This document shows, one piece after another, positions 42,346-54,512 of a DNA stretch of 64,000 nt. Every line of letters starts with the position of its first letter. The first letter of the stretch is position 1. The notes under the pieces are model-generated. The model was not told where the DNA came from, did not search any database, and worked only from the letters and a program-made list of their open reading frames with translations. Where the stretch lies: contig CM042987.1 in NCBI GenBank assembly GCA_023678885.1, positions 26,932,927 through 26,996,926 on the forward strand, given 5' to 3'. A program made the position numbers and the translations under genes. Source of the stretch: Pogostemon cablin. Lineage: Eukaryota; Streptophyta; Magnoliopsida; Lamiales; Lamiaceae.

Positions 42346-45165
42346 GTAGGTTCTATGGCTAAATGTGACACGTTGGGCTAGGGTTTATGTGATTATGTGT
42401 TTTTATTTATAATAGAATCACATGTAATGGTAAAAGGGTTTTTGGTTTTATGAATTGAATCCATGGATATCCCTATGAAAGCCCTTTATGGATTATTGGT
42501 GAAAAATCCTAATTGAACACCACACACACTCAACCACGTATGATGATCACGACAATGGTATACTTGGCTGATGATGGACGTCGGGACGGGGCTGATGAAA
42601 ATTGGAATGGTGAATGCTGGCGAGTGGAACCTGACCTGTAGAGCACGATGAAAGCACTGCTGAACGGAGGCGATGGATCATGGCTGCTGTCGGTGAAAGT
42701 CGATCAATAGCATCAGCAAAAAGTTGGCGCGTTCCAAGGTTGAATCGAAATTGTCGGCTGTTTTCCAGAGAACTTCGTGTGCGACTGATCAGTAGGTGAC
42801 GACTGCCTACAGTCATGCATCTTGATGGGTTGCGGCAGTGAAGTAATGGTCGACATGTAGTAAGATGACGCGTGGTTCAGTGGTGGTTCAGTATTGCACC
42901 AGCAATTTTCAGGACAAGTCGATTGTAGTTTCGATCGGCTGGCATGACTTCTGGTCGAGTCAAAGTGTGGACTTGATTAGTTCTACATACTTTTTCTGTC
43001 ACGTCTCCATGTTATTCCGAGCGAGTCTTCCCGGATGCTGGGTCGGGTCTGATGGCGTCGCGCGAAGCATGGCGTTTCGTGCTGAGCGACTTAGCCTCAG
43101 GGTTTTTTTATTAATTATACAATGTCGCATGTGATTAAAATCATGCGGTGGGCTGGTGGCGGAACATGATGGCACTTGGTGCTGTCACGGCACCGGCGAG
43201 AAAAACCACCAGGGGACGATGACACTAGAATGGATTACAGAGATTCGGTGCTGAACATTGTGATGAGGCTAGCCGGCACTGGAACATTCTGATCATTGAT
43301 GCAAAGTCATTCAGGATAGCGACGTTAAGATTGGTGGTGGCTGAATGGCTATTCTGAGAACGATTGGGTGCCAGCGAAGCTGATGGGTCGAAGCAGCACT
43401 GCCTGTCAGAGTGGGCAGCATGGATGGCTCGATGTTTCCGGCACGGTTGGGTAGTGGACTGATCCACAGCCTGATCACCGTGTCAGTAAACCAGGCTGGA
43501 AGTCGTTGGTAACCTGGCAAGTTTTCTGACAGACGATCGTCGAGTTTTTCGATGGGTATGAGCACGGAATGAGCGGCGGCATAGCAACACATTTTTTCAG
43601 CAGCAGTGTTTTATCCGATGGGTGTCTTGATTTTCCGGTGGTGAACTGGCATGATCGATGGGACTCCGGCGAGCAACAATTTTTCCGGAAGTGATGGCAT
43701 GCACAGATGGACAAGGCTGTGATTCCTGTGTGGATCCGTGGGTAGGTTATGACTTGGGCCCTATGAAATCCAACTTGTTTTCCAAGTCATCCATTAATTA
43801 CTTTGAGAGTTGTCCTAGTCAATTCTATTTTTGGCAAATTTTTTTCTTATATATAATTGATATAATTGATTTATTTGCCAATTATTATTATATATTTGGA
43901 TTGCATGTGCTATTTGATTTGCTGCCTTATTTGTCGTAATAATAGCATGCTTATTTGCGTATTTTATATTTGGTATATATTGTATGCATGCAAAAACTCT
44001 CTTGTTAAATAACTAAGTGGGAGAGGGATTGGTCATAGATCCCGCGGCCTCCATTATTGATTTATTAAGTGATGCAAGCAAGCTTATGAGTCGGTTATAG
44101 TGCCTTCCTCCCCAACGGATGAGTTTTATTTGTGGATCACTAGAATAAATTTCATGAAATAATTATTATTTGTAATGTGATGCAAGTAAGCTTATGAGTC
44201 GGTTATAGTGCCTTCCTCCCCAACGGATGAGTTTTATTTGCGGATCATTGGTACAAATTAATAATTGATGATTATAGGAAATTATTTGAGCGCATGTGGA
44301 CTTCTCCAACTGTAAGGCACACAAGCTTGAGTAACGTACTTAGTATCAAATAATGGTATACACTTAGGTGCAATTAATGTGTATCCTCCCCAACGGAGTC
44401 ACTGCTATTAAATTGCATGGCTAAAGGACAACCGACTATTAATCATTGAGTCATAAGGTTAATTATGACGTATGGAATTAGTGGGTAAAACCTTCTATTG
44501 CGAATGTTAGGGTTTATATACGTCTATACTAATGTGGCATGCAAATTCACGGTGCTTGAGCTATTGGTGAATTTATTTTATATTGTTTATTGATGAAATC
44601 AATATAAAATTTAAATTCTAAGTATTTGATCATCGTATTTATTTACTTGATTCTCTAAATTTTTGAATAGTTTATTTCGCTTAATGTTAACTAAAGGAAA
44701 ATATATTTACTGGTCCATAATTAAATGATTGATAAGAATTATGGCTTTAATTCTTACTGCTTAGGAAAATAAAAAAGTGTTCTCACTAAGAATGTCCTCT
44801 AGTGCCTATTAAAGTCTCTAGTGAAGAGGTGAGAGATTCATAGAAATATGATTGTCTCATGCGACCCTTCGGATACTTGAGAGAGAAAGAAAGAAAGGCA
44901 AGAGGCCATGGTTAATTTGATGAATGAATTGGAAATACTTGGAATAGAAATTGAAGGGGAAACCTAGCTCAATTTATTCTCCATAGTTTGCCTAGATGTT
45001 TTGAGCAAGTTCTACCTAAAATACAAGAGGTTGTATATGGTGGGAAACTTCTGACAAAACATGTGGCGAAAGAAAACCAATTTTCATCAAGATGTAAACA
45101 AGGATAGTATCTTATGCACTAGTTATTGAAGTGTGATTAGTGATGGCGTTTACTGACATGCTGTG
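42346..45165 (+). mobile_element. Uninterrupted copia-type leader (copy B)
   Basis: Runs straight through the site that holds the gypsy element in copy A (GTCATCCATTAATTACTTTG near 43786). Contains the same direct repeat and decayed gag-like tail. The match to A ends at 45165. Confidence 0.6.
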
Positions 45166-45289
45166 TGTAAATACCGAAATTACTAGCCTACAACTAAGTG
45201 ATGATGAGATTATTGAGTACATGGGTATAGCTATGAAAGTAGTGACTGTTGCAGTGGGAATTGTTTATTTATCTTTTGATATGAATAAA
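45166..45289. other. Short spacer after copy B
   Basis: No gene seen; may continue the copia-type element beyond the duplicated part. Confidence 0.35.
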
Positions 45290-46007
45290 TGATAAGTCAT
45301 ATTTTAGCACAATTATTTGATTGAAATTCATGTTTATTTGATAGACTTATGTGCTAATTGGGTGCTAAATTGACTTATCTTGTCTTTTGTAAATTAGAGC
45401 TTTAATGTTATAAATTGATGTGGAAACAAGCTATTTTGTGGAGGAAATTCATTGCTGCCAGATAAGCTGACACTGAATCCTTCAATGTCAGTGGAAACGA
45501 ACGAAAATTCAGAATAAATAAGGAAAGTGACAACTGGAAATCTTCTCACATGTTTTCTCACGTTCCAGCGATCAAATCAGGCCCACATCAGGCCCATATC
45601 TTGTGGGAGACACGGTAAATAAAGAAGAGATCCTAGAGATATTTTTGGAAGAAAAAAATAAGAAAAGAGATCAAGTAGGATTACTTGGAGGACAAGAAGT
45701 TAAATAATGAAGAGATATATTTATTTTGGAGCGTCAGACACAGAATACACATGAGTTTCTGGAAAATAGAGAAGGCAGCGGCGTTTTCTCCCTCTCCAAG
45801 GCAGATTAGGCGTGAAGAGTTCAATCAAGATTCATCGATTTTTATATTTTAATTTTGTTTTTGCTATGAACATGAGGGACTAATCCCCTTTTCTAGTTTA
45901 GGATTTCGTGAACCTCCCGTTGAATGTTAGATTAATTATTAAGGGTTTTTCATTGAATCTTTTGTGCAAATTTATTCTATTACATGTGTTTAGTATGAAA
46001 ATCTGCA
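45290..46007 (+). repeat. Outer gypsy-type LTR, left part
   Basis: Begins TGATAAGTCATATTTTAGC. Interrupted near 46008 by the inner gypsy element; continues near 53418 and ends TATCA at 54103. The matching TGATA/TATCA ends and the primer site after 54103 support one LTR of about 1.4 kb in two pieces. Confidence 0.65.
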
Positions 46008-47403
46008 TGTTTTAGGGTCCGATTTAGCACCGTTTTATTGGATTTATGTTCGTATTTTAGCACTATATGGTTAATTTTCATATATTTAAGATATTGGTGT
46101 ATTTGAGGTGTTATTTCGTGTTTTTAGGTGGAAAATGGATTATAAGTGCAAAGTTGGAATGAAGAGTGAAATTGTGAAAGAATGCTGAAAAATGCATATC
46201 CTTTTTGCATAATTTTTCTGTATCTTTGTAGAAGTTCAAATTAATCATGTGATATATGGTTAGAAATCTACTGAAGAGAATGTCATTTTGGCTTAAGAAA
46301 CACCTAAATTGGAGGTCAGATGAGGGAGTTATGATTAAAACAGTGAAGACGCGCAAGCTGTGCCGACCAGCACGACCAGTGCCACACTCGTGCCATATAC
46401 AAATGGGAGAATTTTCATAATTTATTTATATTATTGGAAAGCCAAGGAAGAGAGAATCGCGTGAGCGCAAAGATCACCTCAATCGAAGATCGGATGAAGA
46501 AGTTATGAGCAAAACCGTGAGGTCGCGCAAACTGCCGACGTGTGGCACGACCCGTGCGGCTGAGCGGTACTAGTGGGCGGCACGACCCGTGCCACTGCCC
46601 AGCAAGCCCAGATCGCATTTTTTCAGCCCGTTTGTGGTTTTTGACTTGAAAAAGTCCTATTTTGAGGTGGAATCTGAATTTTAGCAGCCCTCAACTATAA
46701 AAAGACCCCTTTGGGTGTTCCAAACCTTAACTCTCCATAACTCTCCACATCCATACGTACTTTTCCATACCCTTTCACCGCACCATCCCATCCACCTATC
46801 CTGGAGAGTTCATCAGTGTTGCTTACTTGAGAAGGAGAATGAGAAGGTTCAGAATCACGGAGGAAAGAACAGAGAATCACGCCACATATAGGGTTTTTCT
46901 TATTCTTTCTTTTAAACTTTTGAATTATAGACCTATGGGATTGTTTTCATACCTAACCATATGTGTTGCCTGTAACATCATGGGCTAGTACTTCTTAGAT
47001 AGTGCTAGGTTCTGAAGGTTGAATTAGTTTGTTTGATGATCTAGAATAAGTTGGATACCTGCAGTATACTTATTCCCTTATTAATGCTTTGAATTGAGAC
47101 TTATATTTTTGTCTTATATGGTCTGCCCTCATTCATGATATGTCATTGTCTTATGCATATTTATGCTTGTTGCTTGTACCATAAAGTGATTATATTTATC
47201 AATCTGTTATGAGTAAAGGGGATCTAACCATATAATCTTTATTCATTAGAATAATTAATCTTGGACACTTAATATATCTATTAATTACCATTATAGAGGA
47301 TTTAGTTTCTTAGATTGTTAGGTAGAAATTGGGGATTAATTATTAAGTACCTATAAAGGAAAATCTAGTGCTCTAGCCTTTAACGGAATTTTGCATGAAG
47401 TAC

Positions 47404-49759
47404 CACTACACCAAAAATACTGATAGACATCTGTTAAAGCCGATGTCTATTTCACCAAGCAGTCGATGTTGAAGCCCCCGATATTAAAAGTAGGCGCTGA
47501 TAGACATCGATTTTTAGCCGATGTCTTTTCCTTTGTATAGACATCGGTTACATCCTTTAACATCAGTTATTCACCGATGTCTTTCAATGGAAAGACATCG
47601 ATTGACACCATAAGACATTGCTTATAAACTGATGTCTTTTCTTAGAAAGACATTGGTGAAGATACATTAGACATTAGTTATTAACCGATGTCTACCCACT
47701 TAAAGACATCGGTTGACACCTGTTGATATCGTTTTTTCACCGATGTCTTTTTAAGAAAAGACATCGATTTTACACTAAAACACATTATTTTTCCGCCAAT
47801 GTCTCTCCAAGCATAAATTTCAAGAAGCAAATTTAAAATAGTTAACTATCTAAATTCTAGCAGATTGCACTCACACCTGATAATGATCATTTGTTAATGC
47901 CATTATCCAAATTCCAATGCCTAATAAGCCTCTTCAATCAAAAGAAAAATATATTTACATGAAACACATTAATCTAGAGAAGATAAATCATGCATTCACA
48001 AACAATGGGTGAAGTAAAAACAAACACAAAGAACTGTAGAAGTGATAAATGCTCACAATGCTACTAAGTGATCCTCAAAAAATTCGCAGCCTTTCGGGTT
48101 GCTTCGCCCATCTTCTTCCCTATCTCCCCAGCACATCCTTAACACTATTTATAGTTTCTGAATCACAAAATCGCATTCAAAAATCGTTAAGCACATGCAC
48201 TGCCCTAATAATTCAAGGAGGTTTACTTAATAAGCTTAATAAATTGAGTTCTTACTAACGCAATTAGATGCCTTTCTTACACAATTTCAGAACCCTAAAC
48301 TAAAGCAAACAATAATATTTCAAAGATCGTATACCACCAATACCAATCGCATCATTTAGACAGCCCCTGAAATAGACAGCCCCTGGATTTGCAGCCTCGC
48401 CACCGTGCGCTGACTAGCCTAGTCATGCCCATCGGAGCTTCGCCATTACAGAGTTGTTTCCCACAGCCGTACGCTACTGTCCACAGTCGACCGCTGCCAG
48501 AAAACACAGATGCCCGTCGCATTTCCGCACTTTTACAACTGCAGATCCGAAGAGCCGCCCATACCACAGATCTAAAATGCCATTTTTGATATATGCTACC
48601 AGTCGCCGGACATCATCGTGGCTACAAATCCGAAAATACAGCCAGAAGTTTCGCTTCCAATCGAAGTCTCTTATGCCCGGCGATGATATTGTTGGTAGAA
48701 GTGACTGCTGATTCACGGTGAAGGTAGAAACTCTTTCAATTGAGAGTTTAGGGAAATCGACGGCCAGCGGCGCGTCGGAGAAGCCGCTCACCATGAGGTA
48801 GCAAACCAACTGCTTCTATCAAATCTGAACGGTGACCCAAAAAAGTAAGCACGGCCAACCGAAGGCTGTCGTAACCAACGGCGTGAGGCAGCGACAAAGC
48901 GAAGGCCTCCCTGCACAAATCCTCAAATCTATACAATGACCGCTCTTTCCATTGAAGGGGCGGCGAATCGAAAGGGGCCAACCCCACGAGGGCAGATGCT
49001 GAGTTTTAAGACTTGCCCCTTTTATGAATAAGGTCGAAAAATCCAACCCAAGACCCATCTGTCAGCAAAAGAGGGGAAGACATTGAATCGGATAAGCCCT
49101 GTAAATGGCTAGTCGTGGTTCGCACAGGGCATAAAAATGAATCCGGCAGTGAAACTTCTCCGTACGAGAAGTTGGAAGGTCCTAGACGAACAGAAGAACA
49201 TAGTCGCAGGAAAAGAGGAAGAGAGCTCTGATTGAGAGTTTAGAGGTAAGAGTTACAGATGAAATTTTCATAAATGAACGTTCGAGTGAAAATCAGGGTG
49301 GATGGTGTTTAAATTAAAATTAATAATTTATTGTTTTCAATTTTAAATTAAAATTTTACTTAACTTAGCCGGTTTAGATGAGGTAAGGCAATGGTGTGGA
49401 ATTGAGCAGCAATATTTTTTTCAAATTAAAATTTTAAAAGACATCAGAGAAAAGACATCGGTTCTTGAAATCGATGTCTTTCAGCGAATATACATCATGT
49501 AAAAGACATCAGTTATAAAAACTGATGTCTATCAGGGTATTTTTTTAAGAGTTGTGGATAGAAATCGCTTGAAAGATATCGGTTAGTTAAAACCGATGTC
49601 TATCAGTGTATTTTCATAGATAACCGATGTCTTTCAGCTTACTTTTTCGCTGATAGACATCGGTTTAGAAAAAGACATCATTTTTTATCAGAAAGACATC
49701 ATATTTTATGATGAATCGATGTCTATTCGATGATGTCTATCAACGAATCTGGTGTAGTG
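47404..49759. mobile_element. Non-autonomous CACTA (EnSpm) transposon, 2356 bp
   Basis: Ends are CACTACACC (47404) and GGTGTAGTG (49759), flanked by the 3-bp target duplication TAC (47401-47403 and 49760-49762). Both subterminal regions (about 47420-47800 and 49440-49750) hold many copies of ACCGATGTCT and its complement AGACATCGGT, the arrangement bound by CACTA transposase accessory proteins. The GC-richer interior (48050-49260) has short open frames with no transposase motifs. The second LTR of the host element near 53000 shows the site without the insertion. Confidence 0.95.
48050..49260. other. GC-richer interior of the CACTA element, function unknown
   Basis: Open frames of 60-111 residues occur on both strands (for example 48474-48809 and 48748-48987, minus). 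None resembles a transposase or other family I know. They could be remains of a captured host gene. Confidence 0.35.
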
Positions 49760-50192
49760 TACCTAGAAAGGGAGTATGAATTATTATTCTGCATCTGATG
49801 GTTTAAACCAGGTTTATGTGTTAAGTTTACTTTAAAAGAGGGATTTAACATAAATAAGTGATTGCTTTCATAAGAATTGTAGGGATTCCAATAAATTGTC
49901 TAGTGATTTGATTCAACCGATTTAACTGGATTGCCTAGTGCTATCTATCTCTTCTCTTGAACACTTCCATATTTAATTTTATTTGATATTTTATTATATT
50001 TAGTATTTATTTTCTGCATCTTAAATTAGGTAATTCTCAAAATACCCAGATTTGTCTTATATTAGAATAGTCATAAATAGATTAAATAGTGAGTCTAGAA
50101 TTATTCTTTGGGTTCGATAATAGACTTGGTCACACGCTTATCTGCAATAGATTCCCTACACTTAGGGACACGCAAAAAGGTGAACAAGCAAA

Positions 50193-50210
50193 TGGCGCCA
50201 TTGCCGGGGA
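50193..50210 (+). other. Primer binding site, tRNA-Asp type
   Basis: TGGCGCCATTGCCGGGGA, one base different from the tRNA-Asp complement, two bases after the LTR end. Confidence 0.85.
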
Positions 50211-50351
50211 TAATTTCATAGGCTTTACTATTTAACTCTTTTGTGATTTATTTTAATTTAGGATGTTAAATTTTTTATTGCTTTTATTTTTATTTTATTT
50301 AGATCCAAACTATTCTAATCAACTGCGTGAGCACATGTAAAATTAGCTAAG

Positions 50352-50652
50352 ATGGCTGACGATCAGGCCCCAACTCCCATCCGGGACCAGTATAAGATGA
50401 AGCATACCACGAATGCTGGATTGAATGGACCCGCAATCACTGCGGAGAGTTTTGAGTTACCGTTTGGACTGATCTGGATGGTACAAGCACAGCAGTTCAG
50501 TGGTAATCCTTTGGAGAGTCCTAGAGTATGCAAGGACGCAGAAGCATAGGAATGTCCCGAAGGATGCTATCAGAATGAGGCTTTTCCCATTCTCACTAAT
50601 GGGAAAAGCCAAAGAGTGGTACAATAACCTTCCTGCAAGATGTTATACTACA
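50352..50652 (+). pseudogene. Gypsy gag remnant
   Basis: The start MADDQAPTPIRDQYKM and QQFSGNPLESP belong to gag; a shifted frame then gives NVPKDAIRMRLFPFSLMGK and AKEWYNNLPA. Sequence between these motifs that other gag proteins have is missing, and the frame is cut by the next insertion at 50653. Nonfunctional. Confidence 0.8.
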
Positions 50653-52180
50653 TGTCTAATACCCAAGTTTCTCACTACTAGTGTGTTTATATAATTTAAT
50701 TTATATTATGTGTATTTTATAATTATGTGGTAATTGTTTCTCAATTTTATTTATCTTTACATTTTATTTGAGACATCTGTGATAATAATGGTGACAATAT
50801 GTGAATATATGTGTGCATAAATATTTACATGTATTAATTTGGATATATGAGTAAATTATTTTATGTGTATAAATACACTTTTCTTAATTATTAAGTATCA
50901 CACGTATTTTTATTATAATAATAATTATATAATATATATATATATAAAAAAAACAAGAAAAAGTCAAAATGGGCGGCTACTTTACGGCTGTTGGCAGCAA
51001 AAAAATTGAATGCATGGTTTTTTGATTTTTTTAATTAAAAAAAAATTTGATTGGTTGATTTCCACCTAATCAAACCACTTTCTCATATATAAATAAGATG
51101 GAATTGGGGTTGCCTGCAGAAGCAGGCGAATTTTATAAAAAAAAATTAGGGAAAAAGAGTGTTGGAACGGGAAGAAAGGAATTAGTTACAGATTTTCACG
51201 GGTCTATAATTGTCGGAATTCAAGTAAGTAGAAGTCCAACTACAATGCATAAATATGTTGTGTGTAAATTATTTGTGATTAATATGTGATAATTATGTTG
51301 TGAATTATTTGTGATTAGTTTAATTATGTTATGAATTATTTGGGATTAATTGATTATAAAAGTTGTGGATTTATGTAATTTGAAATAATATTATTGTATT
51401 ATATATATCTGTGTGATTGGGAACTGTTAAAAATATATCCGTATGACTTGAGAAGATGTTGGTTATAAGGATCTGTGTGATCCAAGATGGAGTTGTTATT
51501 TTAAGAGATCCGTGTGATCCAAGGTGATGTGGATTTGTGTGAATTAAATTAAGTTGTTATTTATTTATAATTAAATGTTGATATTGATGTCATAAATAAT
51601 TTATGATGTATATTTAATTGTACTGGTTGCATACCATGCATATCATGAAAAGTGTTTTCCCTAAAAAAATTAATAAGATACTAATGGTGTGTGCGGCCAC
51701 TATATATGTATCTCTATCAGGGTTCGGAAAAATCGTTCCCGACATTTTTGTCAGGGGTTCGGAAAAATCGTCCCCACCACTTTGTCAGAGTTCGGAAAAA
51801 TCATTCTCGTCACTATTGTCGGGGTTCGGAAAAATCGTCCCCATTGAGCTCATTTGGGGTGCATATCATAAGTGTGTCGTGGGGATCCAGCAACGTGAAC
51901 AGTTTTCTAAATAAAAGAGACAAATTAGTAGATTAGGAAATAAGTGCATTTTCATGCATTGTCATGCATGATTTCTACTTACTGAGATTTTTGTCTCACT
52001 AGTTTATGCATTGTAGGTGAGCCTGATACTATTTAAGTATGTGGTGTGGTGAACTGTAAAAGCTGTGGAGCTCCTACAAGGTTTCGAGTGGATGTACATA
52101 GATGACGACCTGTTGGGCTAGACCGTGTGTTTATTTTATTTCCGCTGATATTTTATTATGTAATATAAAAACTATTGTCA
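50653..52180 (+). repeat. Truncated or solo LTR of another gypsy element
   Basis: Starts TGTCTAATACCCAAG, has LTR-like ends TG and CA, and lies between the gag remnant and the truncated 3' LTR. Flanking bases (CTACA and CTAGT) do not match well, so it is either a solo LTR at a deletion junction or a fragment. Contains the minisatellite at 51721-51856. Confidence 0.5.
51721..51856 (+). repeat. Minisatellite, four units of 33-35 bp
   Basis: GTTCGGAAAAATCGTCCCC-type units start at 51721, 51756, 51789 and 51823. The open frames across it (51618-51936) come from the repeats. Confidence 0.85.
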
Positions 52181-53417
52181 CTAGTGGTCGGCACGACTCG
52201 TGCCATGGCCGGCACGACCTGTGCCACTGTCTAGCAAGCCCAGATCATATTTTTTCAGCCCATTTGTGGTTTTTGACGTGAAAAAGCCTTATTTTGAGGT
52301 GGAATCCGAATTTTAGTAGCCCTCAACTATAAAAGGACCCCTTGGGGTGTTCCAAACCCTAACTCTCCATAACTCTCCACATCCATACGTATTTTTCCAT
52401 ACCCTTTCACTGCACCATCCCATCCACCCATTCCGGGGAGTTCATCAGTGTTGCTTACTTGAGAAGGAGAACGAAAAGGTTCAGAATCACGGAGGAAAGA
52501 ATGGAGAATCATGTCACATCTAGGATTTTTCTTATTCTTTCTTTTAAACTTTTGAATTATAGATCTATGAGATTGTTTTCATACCTAACTATGTGTGTTG
52601 CCTGTAACACCATGGGCTAGTACTTCTTGGATAGTGCTAGGTTCTGAAGGTTGAATTGGTTTATTTGATGATCTAGAATAGGTTGGATACCTGCAGTATA
52701 CTTATTTCCTTATTAATTCTTTGAATTGAGACTTATATTTTTGTCTTATATGGTCTGCCCTCATTCATGATATGTCATTGTTGTATGCATATTTATGCTT
52801 GTTGCTTGTACCATAAAGTGATTATATTTGTCAATCTGTTATGGGTAAAGAGGATCTAACCATATAACCTTTATTCATTAGAATAATTAATCTTGGACAC
52901 TTAATATATCTATTAGGGGATTAATTCTTAAGTACCTATAAAGGAAAATCTAGTGCTCTAACCTTTAATGAAATTTTGCATGAAGAATCTAGAAAGGGAG
53001 TACGAATTATTCTTCTGCATCTGATGGTTAAAACCAGGTTTATGTGTTAAGTTTACTTTAAAAGAGGAATTTAACATAAATAAGTGATTGCTTTCATAAG
53101 AACTGCAAAGATTCCAATCGATTGTCTAGTGATTTGATTCAATCGATTTAACCGGATTGCCTAGTGCTATCTATCTATTCTCTTGAACACTTCCATATTT
53201 AATTTTATTTGATATTTTATTATATTTAGTATTTATTTTCTGCATCTTTAAATTAGGTAATTCTCAAAATACCTAGATTTGTCTTATATTAGTATAGTCA
53301 TAAATAGATTAAATAGTGAGTCTAGAATTATCCTTTGGGTTCGATAATAGACTTGGTCACACGCTTATCTGCAACAGATTCCCTACACTTGGGGACACGC
53401 AAAAAGGTGAACAAGCA
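52181..53417 (+). repeat. 3' LTR of the inner gypsy element, truncated at its start
   Basis: Matches the 5' LTR from ACTAGTGG (about 46568) to AACAAGCA, lacking the first 560 bp. It has no CACTA element. A segment of about 55 bp near 52916 is also missing relative to the 5' LTR. Confidence 0.85.
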
Positions 53418-54103
53418 AATGATGCTTTGATGTTCTTTATAGCACTTTAATAATTAATTTAACTTAATCAACTAGATTAATTGTCAAATTGCTTAATGCT
53501 ATTTCATGATCTACAATCCATAATTGTTGTAGGAATTGAATTATGTTGCAAGTAGAGATTATTCCCTCTAGGTGTAATAGGATCTAGGTTGTATGATTCC
53601 TAGCTGGATTTCGTAGCCTAGTAATTCTATGTTTAGAGTTTTAATGCGTTTACGAGTTCGAATCCATAGGGTCACTCGTAAATAGTTCAATTTAGTGGTC
53701 ATACCCTAGTTGATAAACGTAAGAACATTCGGGTTGATTGGTCGTACTGTCAATCTAGGGATTTGAGTTTGCACGCTAGGCTAGATGTTTAATTCCTGTA
53801 GTTAATTAATTTAGTAAACGGGAGGGGATCATCATCCTAAACTAGGTTTTTTCTCACTTGGTTAATTTAATAATTAAATTTCGTCTACTTGGTTATTAAA
53901 AAATTAAGTTGATTTATTGTTATTGTTAATTTCAATTGTCACCAATTCAAAATCCCCCTTATTTATTTTATATGTTTGCAACACTTAAATTTAATTAAAA
54001 TTCCATTATACTCTCTTGGGTTCGACCCGTACTCGTTACTATACTAAGTATTAGAGTGAGTCAGAAATAAATTGTATTTTGGTAGGCCGGTTACAGCCTA
54101 TCA
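53418..54103 (+). repeat. Outer gypsy-type LTR, right part
   Basis: Continuation of 45290-46007 after the inner element, ending CAGCCTATCA. Confidence 0.6.
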
Positions 54104-54106
54104 AAT

Positions 54107-54250
54107 TTGGTGCCATTTGCTCGGGGAGTAAAATTGAATTTTGTTAAATTTCTGTGTTTCTGATATTATTTTGCATTTTTACAGGTTCTGGAATTTTCTG
54201 GGGAATTTTTGATTTTTCCAGTAACACTGACACTGAACCCTTCAGTGTCA
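54107..54250 (+). mobile_element. Primer site and start of the outer gypsy internal region
   Basis: TTGGTGCCATTTGCTCGGGG follows the LTR end by three bases and is a diverged Asp-type primer site. The internal region can be followed only to about 54250, where an unrelated sequence begins. It contains a palindrome with TGACACTGAA arms (54228-54250). Confidence 0.55.
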
Positions 54251-54504
54251 CTTATACCATGTTATTCTATTGTGTATACGTGTTTCTTAATGATTGTATA
54301 CCTTTTTCACACTAAATTTTTCATTAAAAAAACTAGCATCTATATGTGTATAACTTTTTATTCAATAGTGTATACATGTTTTTTAATAATTGTTTATATT
54401 TTTAAACTTAATTTTTCTTTAAAAAAACTAACAATTAAATTATATACATTTTTGTTTATATTTGTATATGTTTTTATTTATATTTGTATACATTTTTTAA
54501 AGTA
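54251..54504. other. AT-rich spacer with local repeats
   Basis: Contains two versions of TTCTATTGTGTATACGTGTT (about 54264 and 54361) followed by TTTTTCA/TTTTTCT and AAAAAAACTA, a diverged duplication of about 100 bp. Confidence 0.5.
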
Positions 54505-54512
54505 TGTGCACC

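Larger units (their letters stand above)
35171..45165. repeat. Segmental duplication, copy B (no gypsy insertion)
   Basis: The second copy of 15880-31584, 9995 bp, in the same orientation. It carries the empty gypsy target site near 43786-43790 and lacks the CTU1 exon-4 copy plus part of the unknown exon through a deletion at about 37772. Otherwise it is nearly base-for-base the same as copy A. Confidence 0.95.
46008..50190 (+). repeat. 5' LTR of the inner gypsy element, containing a CACTA insertion
   Basis: From about TGTTTTAGGGTCCGATTTAG to AACAAGCA. It contains GGCACGACCCGTGCC-type repeats near 46540-46600 and a CTATAAAAAGACCCC likely TATA region at about 46695. Without the CACTA element it is about 1.8 kb. 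Confidence 0.75.
46008..53417 (+). mobile_element. Inner gypsy element with nested insertions
   Basis: 5' LTR (46008-50190, split by a CACTA element), tRNA-Asp-type primer site (50193-50210), a gag remnant (50352-50652), an LTR piece (50653-52180) and a truncated 3' LTR (52181-53417). The two LTRs share the end AACAAGCA and most of their 3' parts. No clear 5-bp target duplication was found (CTGCA on the left, AATGA on the right), so one end may be altered. No protease, RT or integrase remains. Confidence 0.75.

Noticed and set aside
48474..48987. Overlapping 79-111-residue frames inside the CACTA element as a transposase
   Set aside because: No transposase motif is visible and the frames are short and overlapping on both strands.
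47420..49750. Evenly scattered 10-bp repeats looking at first like an array of spaced repeats
   Set aside because: They occur in both orientations with irregular spacing and lie inside CACTA ends; they are transposase-binding subterminal repeats, not CRISPR.
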